Assembly (NCBI RefSeq): GCF_035539115.1
Contig: NZ_DATLJA010000020.1
Location: 1 to 64,000, forward strand
Source of the DNA: Desulfitobacterium_A sp035539115
Lineage (GTDB): Bacteria > Bacillota > Desulfitobacteriia > Desulfitobacteriales > Desulfitobacteriaceae
Reading direction: 5' to 3'
Length of the DNA stretch: 64,000 nucleotides
The notes under the pieces were generated by a model. It saw only the letters and a program-made list of their open reading frames with translations. It did not search any database and was not told the DNA's origin. This document shows, one piece after another, positions 34,789 through 43,994 of this stretch. Made by a program: the position numbers and the translations under genes. Each line of letters begins with the position of its first letter. The first letter of the stretch is position 1.

Positions 34789-36216
34789 ATGAAGTATCAT
34801 TATAAGGTTCTAATTCTTGATGATGAAGAAGGTTTCCGAGAGATTATTGTTCAACGACTGAGCCGTCGTGGATATGAAGTTCTGGAAGCAGGCACGGCTC
34901 AGGAAGGAATGGCTTTACTCCAAGAAAGCTTTTTTGATGTTGTTTTGCTCGATCTACGGTTACCCGATGGGGATGGACTTTTACTTCTCCCTCAAATAAA
35001 GCAGCGCCAGCCAGACCTACAAGTGGTAATGCTCACTGGGCACGGAACCGTGGAATCAGCTATTGAGGCTATGAAAACAGGGGCTTACGATTATCTCATG
35101 AAGCCTTGTAATCTGTCTGAGTTGGAAATCACAATCCAGAAGGCTTTAGAACAGCGCAAACTGATGATCGAAAATACGGGTTTAAGGCAAGTGGTCAATC
35201 GGCAGAATCATGAGCCTCAGATAATCGGTGAAAGTGAATTGCTCCGTTCTTTGAAGGAATTGACCCGAAAAATGGCACAGGCGGATACTCCAGTTTTGAT
35301 TCAGGGAGAGAGCGGTACTGGCAAGGAATTATTCGCTCGTGCTTTGCATGTTTGGAGCCCACGAAGTGCCCGGGCTTATATTCCTTTGAATTCCGGGGCG
35401 ATTCCGGAAGCGTTAATGGAAAGCGAACTTTTTGGGTATGAAAAAGGAGCTTTTACTGGGGCAAACGCAACTAAACTGGGGTTAGTCGAGATGGCTGATC
35501 GGGGAACCCTTTTCCTTGATGAAATCGGGGAAATGCCTTTTTCTCTCCAAATTAAGCTCTTGCGTTTTTTAGAAACTGGAGAATTCCGTAGAGTTGGGGA
35601 TACTCGATTACGCCGGGTGCAGGTGCGAATTATCACTGCAACGAATCGTGATCTTAAACAGGAAGCAGAACAAGGACGTTTTCGACAGGATCTCTTTTAT
35701 CGTTTAAATGGGCTGACCCTGAGCTTGCCTCCATTAAGAGAACGGAAGGATGATATTATTCCGTTAGCCCAGTATTTTTTAGACTCCAATCGAAAAAGGG
35801 AGTTAAGTCAAGGCGTTTTGCTCTCAGAAGAGGGAAAACAGGCCCTCCTCCATTATGATTTCCCGGGAAATGTTAGAGAGCTGGCCCATTTAATCGAACG
35901 GGCGATGATTCTCGCTGAGGGTTTCGAGATTCATCCGGAAGATTTTTGGCCAGAGCAGGTTCTGACTCGGAAACGTGATTTAAAGCCATGGAAAGAGAAC
36001 GGTGATCTAAGAGAAGAGAATATTACAGAGGAGATAAGAATCGGTGAAAAGGAGAAGCAAAGTATTCCTACTCCAACCCTTGCTGATGTGGAGCGGGCGT
36101 ATATTTTACAAATCTTGAGAAAAGTAAATGGAAATCGGACTCAGGCTGCTAGGCTACTTGGAATTAGTGTCAGAAATCTTTACCGTAAAATTGAAGAATT
36201 TGGAGAAGTGAACTGA
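34789..36216 (+). CDS. NtrC-family sigma-54-dependent response regulator
   Basis: 475 aa. Receiver domain with phosphoacceptor D55 (LLDLRLPDGDG) and K in MKPCN; AAA+ domain with Walker A GESGTGKE, the sigma-54 contact loop GAFTGA and Walker B GTLFLDEIGEMP; C-terminal Fis-type helix-turn-helix (NRTQAARLLGISVRNLYRKI). It follows the kinase by 3 nt. Its probable target is the -24/-12 promoter at 25723 through the TGAC-N5-GTCA pair. Confidence 0.94.
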   Translation: MKYHYKVLILDDEEGFREIIVQRLSRRGYEVLEAGTAQEGMALLQESFFDVVLLDLRLPDGDGLLLLPQIKQRQPDLQVVMLTGHGTVESAIEAMKTGAYDYLMKPCNLSELEITIQKALEQRKLMIENTGLRQVVNRQNHEPQIIGESELLRSLKELTRKMAQADTPVLIQGESGTGKELFARALHVWSPRSARAYIPLNSGAIPEALMESELFGYEKGAFTGANATKLGLVEMADRGTLFLDEIGEMPFSLQIKLLRFLETGEFRRVGDTRLRRVQVRIITATNRDLKQEAEQGRFRQDLFYRLNGLTLSLPPLRERKDDIIPLAQYFLDSNRKRELSQGVLLSEEGKQALLHYDFPGNVRELAHLIERAMILAEGFEIHPEDFWPEQVLTRKRDLKPWKENGDLREENITEEIRIGEKEKQSIPTPTLADVERAYILQILRKVNGNRTQAARLLGISVRNLYRKIEEFGEVN

Positions 36217-36272
36217 ACCCCATTTAACAGACATTATTTAAAAGCCTATCATATAATATCTTTAATTTAAGC

Positions 36273-36311
36273 AAACTGGCATCGCTTTTCAAGCGGTGTC
36301 AGTTTTGTTAT
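36273..36311 (+). terminator. Terminator after the NtrC-type regulator
   Basis: 15-bp stem AAACTGGCATCGCTT / AAGCGGTGTCAGTTT (two G-T pairs), loop TTC, followed by TGTT. The remaining 220 nt to mraZ hold its operator and probably a promoter that I could not place with confidence. Confidence 0.85.
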
Positions 36312-36479
36312 AAATTCACGTTCATGATTATAGATACACTTTGATTTAAGAATTCTAAAGAAAATCTGCTAGGAGAGGGATCGAGTGTACTCTTGGGACT
36401 AGGACTTTCTTCCTAAATCTTAATTTTTTATGAAAAAATAAAACAAGTTTGCAGGAGAATTCCTCTGAATGGAGAAATA

Positions 36480-36509
36480 GTGGGTTAAAGTGGAGCAAAG
36501 TGGGGCAAA
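36480..36509 (+). promoter_or_regulatory. MraZ operator, three direct repeats
   Basis: GTGGG-TTAAA, GTGGA-GCAAA and GTGGG-GCAAA begin at 36480, 36490 and 36500, exactly 10 bp apart. Known MraZ sites are GTGGG-type pentamers with 5-nt spacers. A fourth GTGGG at 36521 coincides with the mraZ ribosome site. This indicates autoregulation of the dcw operon. Confidence 0.8.
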
Positions 36510-36533
36510 AAGTTATCATTGTGGGGTGACAGT

Positions 36534-36965
36534 ATGTTCATGGGGGAATACCTCCATACAATTGATGGGAAAGGCCGACTGATTGTTCCGGCTAAATTCC
36601 GCGAAGCCTTGGGCGAGAAATTTATCGCCACCAAAGGCTTAGATCACTGTCTATTCATTTACCCTGCTGAGGAGTGGCAAGCCCTTGAACAGAAACTTCA
36701 TGATTTACCTTTTACCCAGCCTGATGTCAGGGCTTTTGTCCGATTCTTTTTTTCCGGGGCGACCGAATGTGAAGTGGATAAGCAGGGAAGAATTCTGCTA
36801 CCCGCGAATCTGCGCGAATATGCCCAATTGGAAAAAGATGTGGTTCTCGTTGGGGTCTCGTCCCGAGTTGAGATTTGGAGTCAAGCGCTTTGGACAGACT
36901 ATAGCCAGCAGGCCGAGGATGCTTACACTACTGCGGCAGAGTCCTTGGTTAACCTAGGAATTTAA
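36534..36965 (+). CDS. mraZ: Transcriptional regulator MraZ
   Basis: 143 aa from the ATG at 36534 (MFMGEYLHTIDGKGR), the conserved family start; an upstream GTG would add five residues. Two AbrB-like half-barrels are seen: the first with KGRLIVPAKFREAL, the second with ATECEVDKQGRILLPANL. MraZ forms a ring and represses its own operon through the direct repeats found 25 nt upstream. First gene of the dcw cluster. Confidence 0.95.
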   Translation: MFMGEYLHTIDGKGRLIVPAKFREALGEKFIATKGLDHCLFIYPAEEWQALEQKLHDLPFTQPDVRAFVRFFFSGATECEVDKQGRILLPANLREYAQLEKDVVLVGVSSRVEIWSQALWTDYSQQAEDAYTTAAESLVNLGI

Positions 36966-36982
36966 AGAAGGGGACGAAGGTC

Positions 36983-37915
36983 TTGGAATTTCAACATGTC
37001 ACCGTTTTACTCAAGGAAACAGTTGAAGGGATTTTTAAGGACCCCTCTGGAGTTTACGTCGATTGTACGTTGGGCGGAGCAGGGCATACACGCTTATTGT
37101 TATCAAAGATGTCAGCAGAAGGAAAAGTGATTGGCTTTGATCAGGATCCGAAAGCGATTGCTAGCGCCCAGGAAGACTTTCACAATGATAATCGTTTGAT
37201 TTTAGTCAAGCAAAATTTTGAACAACTGCAGGCGAGTTTAGAATCTCTCCGGCTTTTACCGGTGCAAGGCATATATTTCGATTTAGGTGTTTCTTCTCCG
37301 CAATTGGATGAAGCGGAACGAGGTTTTAGTTATATGCAGGATGCCGAGCTCGATATGAGGATGAATCCCCAAAACCCCTGGACAGCTAAACGACTTGTCA
37401 ATGAATGGAGTGCTGGACAGCTCGCCGAGGCCCTCTGGAAATATGGGGAAGAAAAGTGGTCAAAACGAATAGCTGAGTTTATCGTTAAGGCTAGAGATCA
37501 GAAGGAAATCATAACCACCAGAGAACTGGTGGAGATTATCAAAAACGCTATTCCGGCCGCTGCCCGGAGAGAAGGACCTCATCCCGCGAAGCGGACCTTT
37601 CAAGCCTTACGAATTGCGGTGAATGATGAGCTTGGGGTTTTGGCAAGAGCACTTGATCAAGTCATTGCTTGTTTAGCTCCGGGTGGCCGAGTTGGGGTGA
37701 TTACCTTTCACTCCCTGGAAGACCGAATTGTCAAAGAAAAAATGAATTCCTGGCGAGGACGTTGTACTTGCCCGCCAAATTTTCCGGTTTGTCTGTGTGG
37801 GGCTAAACCTGTAGCCAAAGTTATCACACGAAAACCGATTTTACCCTCAGCAGAAGAAATCGAGGAGAATCCTCGTTCGAGAAGTGCGAAACTCAGAATT
37901 GCCGAAAAACTTTAG
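36983..37915 (+). CDS. rsmH: 16S rRNA (cytosine-1402-N4) methyltransferase RsmH
   Basis: 310 aa, TTG start. HVTVLLKETVEGI at the N-terminus and the SAM motif VDCTLGGAGHT, then FDLGVSSPQLDEAERGFSY, FQALRIAVNDEL and VITFHSLEDRIVK are diagnostic. It methylates C1402 in the ribosomal P site. It is 17 nt downstream of mraZ, in the usual dcw order. Confidence 0.96.
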   Translation: MEFQHVTVLLKETVEGIFKDPSGVYVDCTLGGAGHTRLLLSKMSAEGKVIGFDQDPKAIASAQEDFHNDNRLILVKQNFEQLQASLESLRLLPVQGIYFDLGVSSPQLDEAERGFSYMQDAELDMRMNPQNPWTAKRLVNEWSAGQLAEALWKYGEEKWSKRIAEFIVKARDQKEIITTRELVEIIKNAIPAAARREGPHPAKRTFQALRIAVNDELGVLARALDQVIACLAPGGRVGVITFHSLEDRIVKEKMNSWRGRCTCPPNFPVCLCGAKPVAKVITRKPILPSAEEIEENPRSRSAKLRIAEKL

Positions 37916-37945
37916 CGGTCTAAAGCGAAAGGAGGAAGAATACCT

Positions 37946-38425
37946 TTGGTAGTAGCGCAGGGAAAATTGGAATGGCAGCAGCCCTTAGATGAATTACCCC
38001 GCCCGAAAAAGCAAGCTATCTCTCGAAAGAGCAAACCCTCTCATTGGAAGAGTGTTCTGGTCTTGGGTCTGACCGTTTCCGTGGCAGCGGCTCTCGCCGT
38101 GGAAACGATTAACCTGACGGTCGTTAAAGGTGCACAAATTCGAGTCGTGGAGAAAGAAATTACCTCTCTCAAGTCAAACAATGACCTACTCCAGGTTAAA
38201 GTAGATAAGTTGCGTTCGGTGAACCGAATTGAGAGTGAGGCCCTCGCGATGGGGATGGAAAAACCCGCGGGTACAGTATATATGGCTGGAACATTACCTG
38301 TCGCCAAGAGCCAAACGGGTACCGTGCCGACTCAAACTGCCTCGCAGCCAGTAACGGAACAACCTTCAGTCTTGAAGCAAATTTCTCAAAAATTTACAAG
38401 CTTTTTTGCTTCTACTCAGCGCTAA
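37946..38425 (+). CDS. ftsL: FtsL-like division protein
   Basis: 159 aa, TTG start with AAAGGAGGAAG upstream. A basic cytoplasmic tail, a single membrane segment (about residues 36-56) and a coiled-coil stretch (about 65-95) give the FtsL/DivIC topology. The tail after about 105 is rich in Thr, Gln and Pro. Primary sequence is poorly conserved in this family; position between rsmH and the PBP makes the call. Confidence 0.8.
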   Translation: MVVAQGKLEWQQPLDELPRPKKQAISRKSKPSHWKSVLVLGLTVSVAAALAVETINLTVVKGAQIRVVEKEITSLKSNNDLLQVKVDKLRSVNRIESEALAMGMEKPAGTVYMAGTLPVAKSQTGTVPTQTASQPVTEQPSVLKQISQKFTSFFASTQR

Positions 38426-38445
38426 AAAAGGCGGTTTGAAGTACG

Positions 38446-40518
38446 GTGACGCCCCGAGAAAATAGGGGGGTGGGGACGGTGAGTCCTTATGTTGTCATGC
38501 GTAAACGAATCGCCTTTCTTTTTTTATGCGTTAGCGCTTTCTTGGTTGTGCTTATTATCCGGTTAGGTTATGTGCAGTTGGCCCAAGGCATGCAGCTCTC
38601 ACAAAAGGCGGAAGATACGCATTTTCGAGGCGTTCCCGTGGCACCGAAGCGTGGCAATATCGAAGATCGAAATGGGAATGTGCTCGCAATGAGTGTGAGC
38701 ACTGAGACGGTTTATGCTTTACCGGCAGAAGTGAGAGCCTCCGGAAAAGTGGCCGAGATCGCCCAAAAGCTTTCCAAGCTTCTCCAAATGCCGGTTACGG
38801 AGGTTCAGGATCGGATTACGAAACGTTCAGCCTTAGAATATATCAAAAAAAAGGTGACTCCGGAAGTGACAGCCCAAATCAGAGACATGGATTTACCTGG
38901 AATTGGCGTAACCGAAGATAGTCAGCGTTACTATCCCAATGGTACGCTAGCCTCTCATATTATTGGGTTTGCGGGGATTGACAATCAAGGGCTTGAAGGA
39001 ATAGAGTTGACAAGGGATGCCCAAATGAAAGGAATGCCGGGGGCCGTTTTATCTGAATTCGCAGCGAATGGAATCCCTTTACCCGAAGCCCAGCAGATGT
39101 ATTTAGAGCCTAAACAAGGGAACACGATTCGCTTAACGATCGATAAAAATATTCAAGCCTTTGCGGAACGAGAACTTCAAAAGCTTATGTCGGGTCAAGG
39201 AGCGAATATGAATGGTCAAGTTCCTAAAAGTGCTTCAATTCTGGTGATGGACCCGAACACTGGAGAAATGTTGGCCTTGGCAACCGCGCCGACCTTCGAT
39301 CCGAATAAATATCAGGAATTTGATGCCAGTGCGCGACGAAATATTGCGATTCAAAACGGCTATGAACCAGGTTCAACCTTCAAAGTTATTACACTGGCGG
39401 CGGCCTTGGAAGAGAAGAAAATAAGCCCGACGGAGCACTTTTTCGATCCTGGCTTCTATACGGTACTGGGCAAGAATGTACGGTGCTGGAAGGCCGGAGG
39501 TCATGGTGATCAGACCTTTATGCAAGTTGCCGAGAACTCGTGTAACCCCGGTTTTATTGAAATGGGGCAACGCCTGGGTATGGATAAGTTTTATAAATAT
39601 TTGACTGCTTTTGGTTTTGGCCAAAAGACAGGGATAGAGATGTCCGGTGAAGCGGTCGGGATTTTGGCCAATAAGAAGAAGGCAACGGCCTTGGATCTTG
39701 CGACTATGTCCATTGGGCAAACCAACAATGTTACGGCGATTCAACTGCTGACTGCAGTTTCGGCTGTTGCGAATGGTGGAGTGTTAATGAAACCACAACT
39801 CGTCAAAGAAATTGTGGGGCCGAGTGCTAATGTCGTAGAGCCGTTTGAAAAACAGGAAGTTCGTCGCGTGATCAGCGAAGACACCTCGAAAATTGAACGT
39901 GAACTTCTCGAAGCAGTAGTAACGAATGGGACCGGACGTCGAGCATTCTTGCCCGGTTATCGAGTTGCCGGAAAAACCGGGACCGCCCAAAAAGTGGTGA
40001 ATGGAGCGTATATTCAAGGGGATTATGTTGCCTCTTTTGTAAGCTTTGCTCCGGCAAATAACCCTAAATTAGCTATTCTTGCGGTGATCGACGGGGTGCC
40101 TTTTTTTGGAGGTGCCGTGGCTGGGCCACCTGTGCAAGCAGTGATGCTGGATTCTTTGAAGTATTTAGGGGTCAAACCTGATCTTAATGCTCCCTTGACG
40201 CCGAGTAAGCCGATGCCAGGTCTAGAATTTCCGCCAATAAAAAAGGCAGCGACCATTCCTTCCGTTCTGGGTTTGCCTCTTGGAGAGGCGCAAAAAGTAT
40301 TGACCCAAGCCGGGTTTAAGGTCATGACAGAGGGACAAGGGCAAAATATATTAGATCAAGTTCCAACTGCTGATGCCAAGGTCGAAGCGGGTTCAACTGT
40401 GCTTCTCTATTTAGGGAACGAGGCTGGTACTCCTACGATGGGGCAATGGTGGGAAGATCAGGATGAGGATTTTGAAGCGATTAAGGCGATGCAGGGGCGG
40501 ACGCCGCTGAAGCCATAA
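38446..40518 (+). CDS. Class B penicillin-binding protein with PASTA domain (FtsI/SpoVD)
   Basis: 690 aa, GTG start. Membrane anchor (about residues 20-42), dimerisation domain starting at KRGNIEDRNGNVLA, then transpeptidase motifs STFK with active serine S310, SCN in AENSCNPGF and KTGTAQK. One C-terminal PASTA repeat (about 602-655) is present. The PASTA tail is typical of SpoVD and Gram-positive PBP2X. As the only PBP in this dcw cluster it probably serves vegetative septation; a spore-cortex role cannot be excluded. Confidence 0.92.
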   Translation: MTPRENRGVGTVSPYVVMRKRIAFLFLCVSAFLVVLIIRLGYVQLAQGMQLSQKAEDTHFRGVPVAPKRGNIEDRNGNVLAMSVSTETVYALPAEVRASGKVAEIAQKLSKLLQMPVTEVQDRITKRSALEYIKKKVTPEVTAQIRDMDLPGIGVTEDSQRYYPNGTLASHIIGFAGIDNQGLEGIELTRDAQMKGMPGAVLSEFAANGIPLPEAQQMYLEPKQGNTIRLTIDKNIQAFAERELQKLMSGQGANMNGQVPKSASILVMDPNTGEMLALATAPTFDPNKYQEFDASARRNIAIQNGYEPGSTFKVITLAAALEEKKISPTEHFFDPGFYTVLGKNVRCWKAGGHGDQTFMQVAENSCNPGFIEMGQRLGMDKFYKYLTAFGFGQKTGIEMSGEAVGILANKKKATALDLATMSIGQTNNVTAIQLLTAVSAVANGGVLMKPQLVKEIVGPSANVVEPFEKQEVRRVISEDTSKIERELLEAVVTNGTGRRAFLPGYRVAGKTGTAQKVVNGAYIQGDYVASFVSFAPANNPKLAILAVIDGVPFFGGAVAGPPVQAVMLDSLKYLGVKPDLNAPLTPSKPMPGLEFPPIKKAATIPSVLGLPLGEAQKVLTQAGFKVMTEGQGQNILDQVPTADAKVEAGSTVLLYLGNEAGTPTMGQWWEDQDEDFEAIKAMQGRTPLKP

Positions 40519-41024
40519 ATGCGGATAGAAATACCTAAAGAGATGCCTATAGTGATGCTTTCACTACAGGCTCTCACTCTGGTGTCTTCGTTGGCTACTT
40601 CGCTTGCCTCCTTGCGCCGGGGCAAACCCTTCTGCTTTCTGGTCGTGTGTTTAGCCCGATTGACCTTGGCCGGTCAGTCGCACTTGTTTCCATGGCACAC
40701 ACGACACTAGGAACGTCCTGTTCCGTCGCAAGCTCGCCGCTCCTTCGCATCCTTACGATCGCGGCATCAGGCCCTCCATGGCCAAGTGCGCGGCCCTTAC
40801 TCGCTTCGGAGTCTACGCTTGCTTAACGCCACTCCAACGAATCTTTGAGCTCTCAACTTGGATCAAAAGTAACGCTTAAGGGTTTTCAGTTTGTATCATG
40901 AGAATTATACTGTAATGGGGTTTACCAGGCATCTATAGCGAACAAATATAGCTTAGGGGCTGTGAAAATAAAATAGATCGAAGTCTGCTCGGAATTTGAA
41001 CTGTCTATACTAGAATAGAAAGGT
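40519..41024 (+). repeat. Family B-related repeat (copy B4) between the PBP gene and murE
   Basis: About 500 nt with no credible gene. It shares CAAACCCTTCTGCTTTCTG (about 40623-40642) with copy B3 and CATCAGGCCC (about 40765) with B3, and has several inverted pairs such as CACACACGAC / GTCGTGTGT. The GTGTAGCTTCTC ends are not evident, so this is a divergent or degraded member. It sits inside the dcw operon. Confidence 0.7.
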
Positions 41025-42518
41025 GTGATGAGGGTGCCAATGGTGAGTAAAAAACTTGCGAATATTCTTGATGAAATTAAGGTACTGGCTTCCTCTGGAG
41101 ATATTAAAGTAGAGATTCACGGAATGACGATGGATTCCCGACAGGTCCAGTCGGGGGATCTTTATGCATGCGTTCCGGGAGCGAATGTGGATGGGCATGA
41201 TTTCGCAGCTCAGGTTATCGAAAAAGGAGCTGCAGCGCTTTTAGTAGAGCGCTTGTTACCGTTTGAGGTCCCCCAGATTCAGGTTGAACATGTTCGCGAT
41301 GTACTTGGGAAAATTGCCGCAAACCTGTATGATCATCCGAGCAGTAAGTTAGAAATGGTCGGAGTAACGGGAACGAATGGGAAAACGACGATTACCTATC
41401 TTGTGGAACAAATTATGAAAAGGCAAGGGAAAAAAGTGGGCCTTATTGGTACGCTCGGGGCACGGGTCGCGGGAAGAAAAATTCCGGGCAGCCGGACTAC
41501 GCCAGAAGCGATTGATTTACAAAAGCTACTAGCGACGATGGTTGGCGAGGACGCCGATTTAGCAGTGATGGAAGTTTCTTCTCACGCTTTGGATTTAGGG
41601 CGTGTTCAGGGATGCGAATTTGACGCCGGAATTTTCACGAATCTAACACAAGATCACTTAGATTATCATAAGACTATGGAGGGGTATTTACAGGCGAAGG
41701 CTCGTCTTTTTAAGGAATTAAAAGGTCCTAAACAACCGAAGATTGGGATTATCAACGGGGACGATCCCGCCGCCAAAACTCTTTGCGAAGTTTCAGCTGC
41801 TCCGACAATAACGTATGGGGTTCGGGCTAAAGAGTTGGATTATAGGGCTGAAAATATTCAATTGTCAGCACATGGAATTCAGATGACCGTGCGTTTTCAA
41901 GGCAAGTTACAAGAGGTTCATTATTCAACTCCAGGCATGTTTAGCGTTTACAATGCGCTTGCAGCATTTACCTGGGCAATAGAACGAGGATGTGATCCCC
42001 AGCTTGCGGCCGATGCCTTGGCGGAAGTCCAGGGTGTACCCGGCCGGTTTGAAAGTGTGCGTAAGGGGCAGCCGTTCCCGGTTATTGTTGATTACGCGCA
42101 TACTCCGGATGGGCTGGAAAACGTATTAAAGACGGCTCGCGAATTTACCCAAGGCCAGTTGATCACGGTCTTCGGGTGTGGGGGTGACCGAGATAAGGGG
42201 AAACGGCCGAAAATGGGCGAAATTTCTGCACGGTTGAGTGATTTCGTGATCGTGACTTCAGATAATCCACGAACCGAAGAACCTGAGCAGATCATTAAGG
42301 ATATTCTGGTTGGAATATCTGGAGTGGAATATACGGTCATGGTTAATCGCCGGGAGGCCATCATGGCGGCCTGTCGAATTGCCAAACCTGGAGACACTGT
42401 GTTAATTGCTGGCAAAGGGCATGAAGACTATCAGATCATTGGAAAAGAAACGTTTCCTTTTGATGATCGGGAAGTAGCCAAAGAAGCCTTAAGGGGGCTT
42501 GGCTATGTGGAAAAGTAA
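41025..42518 (+). CDS. murE: UDP-N-acetylmuramoyl-tripeptide synthetase MurE
   Basis: 497 aa from a GTG at 41025; ATGs at 41028 and 41040 are plausible alternatives near the GAAAGGTG site. Mur ligase ATP motif VTGTNGKTTITYL, then EVSSHALDLGRV, DHLDYHKTMEGY and the meso-diaminopimelate selectivity motif DNPRTEEP. The DNPR form indicates meso-DAP as third residue of the peptide. The 3' end overlaps murF. Confidence 0.95.
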   Translation: MMRVPMVSKKLANILDEIKVLASSGDIKVEIHGMTMDSRQVQSGDLYACVPGANVDGHDFAAQVIEKGAAALLVERLLPFEVPQIQVEHVRDVLGKIAANLYDHPSSKLEMVGVTGTNGKTTITYLVEQIMKRQGKKVGLIGTLGARVAGRKIPGSRTTPEAIDLQKLLATMVGEDADLAVMEVSSHALDLGRVQGCEFDAGIFTNLTQDHLDYHKTMEGYLQAKARLFKELKGPKQPKIGIINGDDPAAKTLCEVSAAPTITYGVRAKELDYRAENIQLSAHGIQMTVRFQGKLQEVHYSTPGMFSVYNALAAFTWAIERGCDPQLAADALAEVQGVPGRFESVRKGQPFPVIVDYAHTPDGLENVLKTAREFTQGQLITVFGCGGDRDKGKRPKMGEISARLSDFVIVTSDNPRTEEPEQIIKDILVGISGVEYTVMVNRREAIMAACRIAKPGDTVLIAGKGHEDYQIIGKETFPFDDREVAKEALRGLGYVEK

Positions 42519-43911
42519 ACGTATTGCCGAAATTTTAAAGACGGAATGTAACGGAGATCCGCAAGTTCCGGTTTTCGGATGTGTCATCGATAGCCGGCAA
42601 ACGCGAGGAGGGGAAGCTTTCTTTGCACTCGTGGGAGAGAAAGTAGACGGACATGATTATATCGAAGTCGCTTGGGAAAACGGAGCTAATCTCGTAATCG
42701 CGGAAAAAGCCAGGATGAAGGAACAGCCGAATTTGCATGTGCCTGAAGGCAAGGCGTTCATCCTCGTGGAATCCGGTCTAAACGCTATGCAGGAATTAGC
42801 CAAAGTATGGCGCCAGGAATTAGGGGCTAAGGTTGTTGGGATTACGGGGAGTAATGGCAAGACGACAACTAAAGATATGGTTGCGGCCGTCCTCGCCCAA
42901 AAATACCAAGTGCATAAGAATAAGGAAAATCAAAATAACGAATTCGGCGTGCCGATGACGTTACTCAATGCACCAGCGACTACGGAAATTCTCGTGGTTG
43001 AAATGGGTATGCGTGGGTTGGGACAGATACGGGCACTTTGCGATTTCGTTCGACCCGATACGGGTGTAATTACGAATATTGGGACTACCCATATGGAACT
43101 TCTTGGCTCCCAGGAGAATATTGCGAAGGCTAAGTGGGAGTTGATCGAAGCGCTCCCAGTCGAGGGAACGGCAGTTCTCAATGGCGAGGATTTCTGGAGC
43201 GTCAAGATGGCAGAAACAGATCCACATCTTCAGATATATTATGGCATTGAGGGGAAGTACCATCAGCCGAATCTTCAAGGGATGAATCTCGTGCCAACGG
43301 GAACCTTGGGAACCCAGTTCGAGATTGTAACTCAGTCAGAGCATGGTTTTGCGGATCTCCCTTTGCCCGGTGAACACAATGTTTTAGATGCTCTCTCCGC
43401 TCTGGCGGTCGGAGAAATTTATGGAATCTCAATGGAGGAGGGTTGCCGCGGCCTAGCGGAGCTGGAGCTTTCGAAAATGCGTCTGGAATTACATCCGGGT
43501 ATCCGCGAAAGTAGGCTTCTCAGCGATGTTTACAATGCCAACCCAACTTCAATGCAGGCCTCGCTCAAGGTTTTGAGTGAAAGATCAAGTCAGGCTACGC
43601 TGGCTATTTTGGGTGAAATGTACGAACTTGGGGAAGCGAGTGCTAGTGGGCATTATGCTGTCGGTCAATCTGTTGCCCAGCTCGGAATCACGGAACTCAT
43701 TACCGTTGGGTGCTTAGCTGAAGAGATTGCCCGAGGGGCCTTGGAATCTGGTATGCCGCAAGTTAGAGTGCATGTCTGTCCGGATCGAGATAGAGCGATT
43801 TCCCAAGCAAAAATGCTGCTCAACTCACTTGGGGATGAAACCTGGGTTCTGATTAAGGCTTCTCGAGGAATGAAAATGGAAAAGATTACAGAGGCTCTAC
43901 AGATATCCTAA
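42505..43911 (+). CDS. murF: UDP-N-acetylmuramoyl-tripeptide:D-Ala-D-Ala ligase MurF
   Basis: 468 aa from the ATG at 42505, 8 nt after AGGGGG; it starts inside the murE end. P-loop GITGSNGKTTTKDM, NNEFGVPMTLL, ITNIGTTHMELLGS and DVYNANPTSM mark MurF. It adds D-Ala-D-Ala to complete the pentapeptide in the cytoplasm. Confidence 0.95.
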   Translation: MWKSKRIAEILKTECNGDPQVPVFGCVIDSRQTRGGEAFFALVGEKVDGHDYIEVAWENGANLVIAEKARMKEQPNLHVPEGKAFILVESGLNAMQELAKVWRQELGAKVVGITGSNGKTTTKDMVAAVLAQKYQVHKNKENQNNEFGVPMTLLNAPATTEILVVEMGMRGLGQIRALCDFVRPDTGVITNIGTTHMELLGSQENIAKAKWELIEALPVEGTAVLNGEDFWSVKMAETDPHLQIYYGIEGKYHQPNLQGMNLVPTGTLGTQFEIVTQSEHGFADLPLPGEHNVLDALSALAVGEIYGISMEEGCRGLAELELSKMRLELHPGIRESRLLSDVYNANPTSMQASLKVLSERSSQATLAILGEMYELGEASASGHYAVGQSVAQLGITELITVGCLAEEIARGALESGMPQVRVHVCPDRDRAISQAKMLLNSLGDETWVLIKASRGMKMEKITEALQIS

Positions 43912-43994
43912 TCCACCTAAAATGTAGTAAAATCGGTAATAGAAAACTCGAGTCCTAAGAAGTTTGAGTTCGGAGAAAAGGAAGGAATCGATTC

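Noticed and set aside
40519..40710. 63-codon frame directly after the PBP gene
   Set aside because: Starts at the stop of the PBP without a ribosome site and runs through a B-family block, so it is not conserved.
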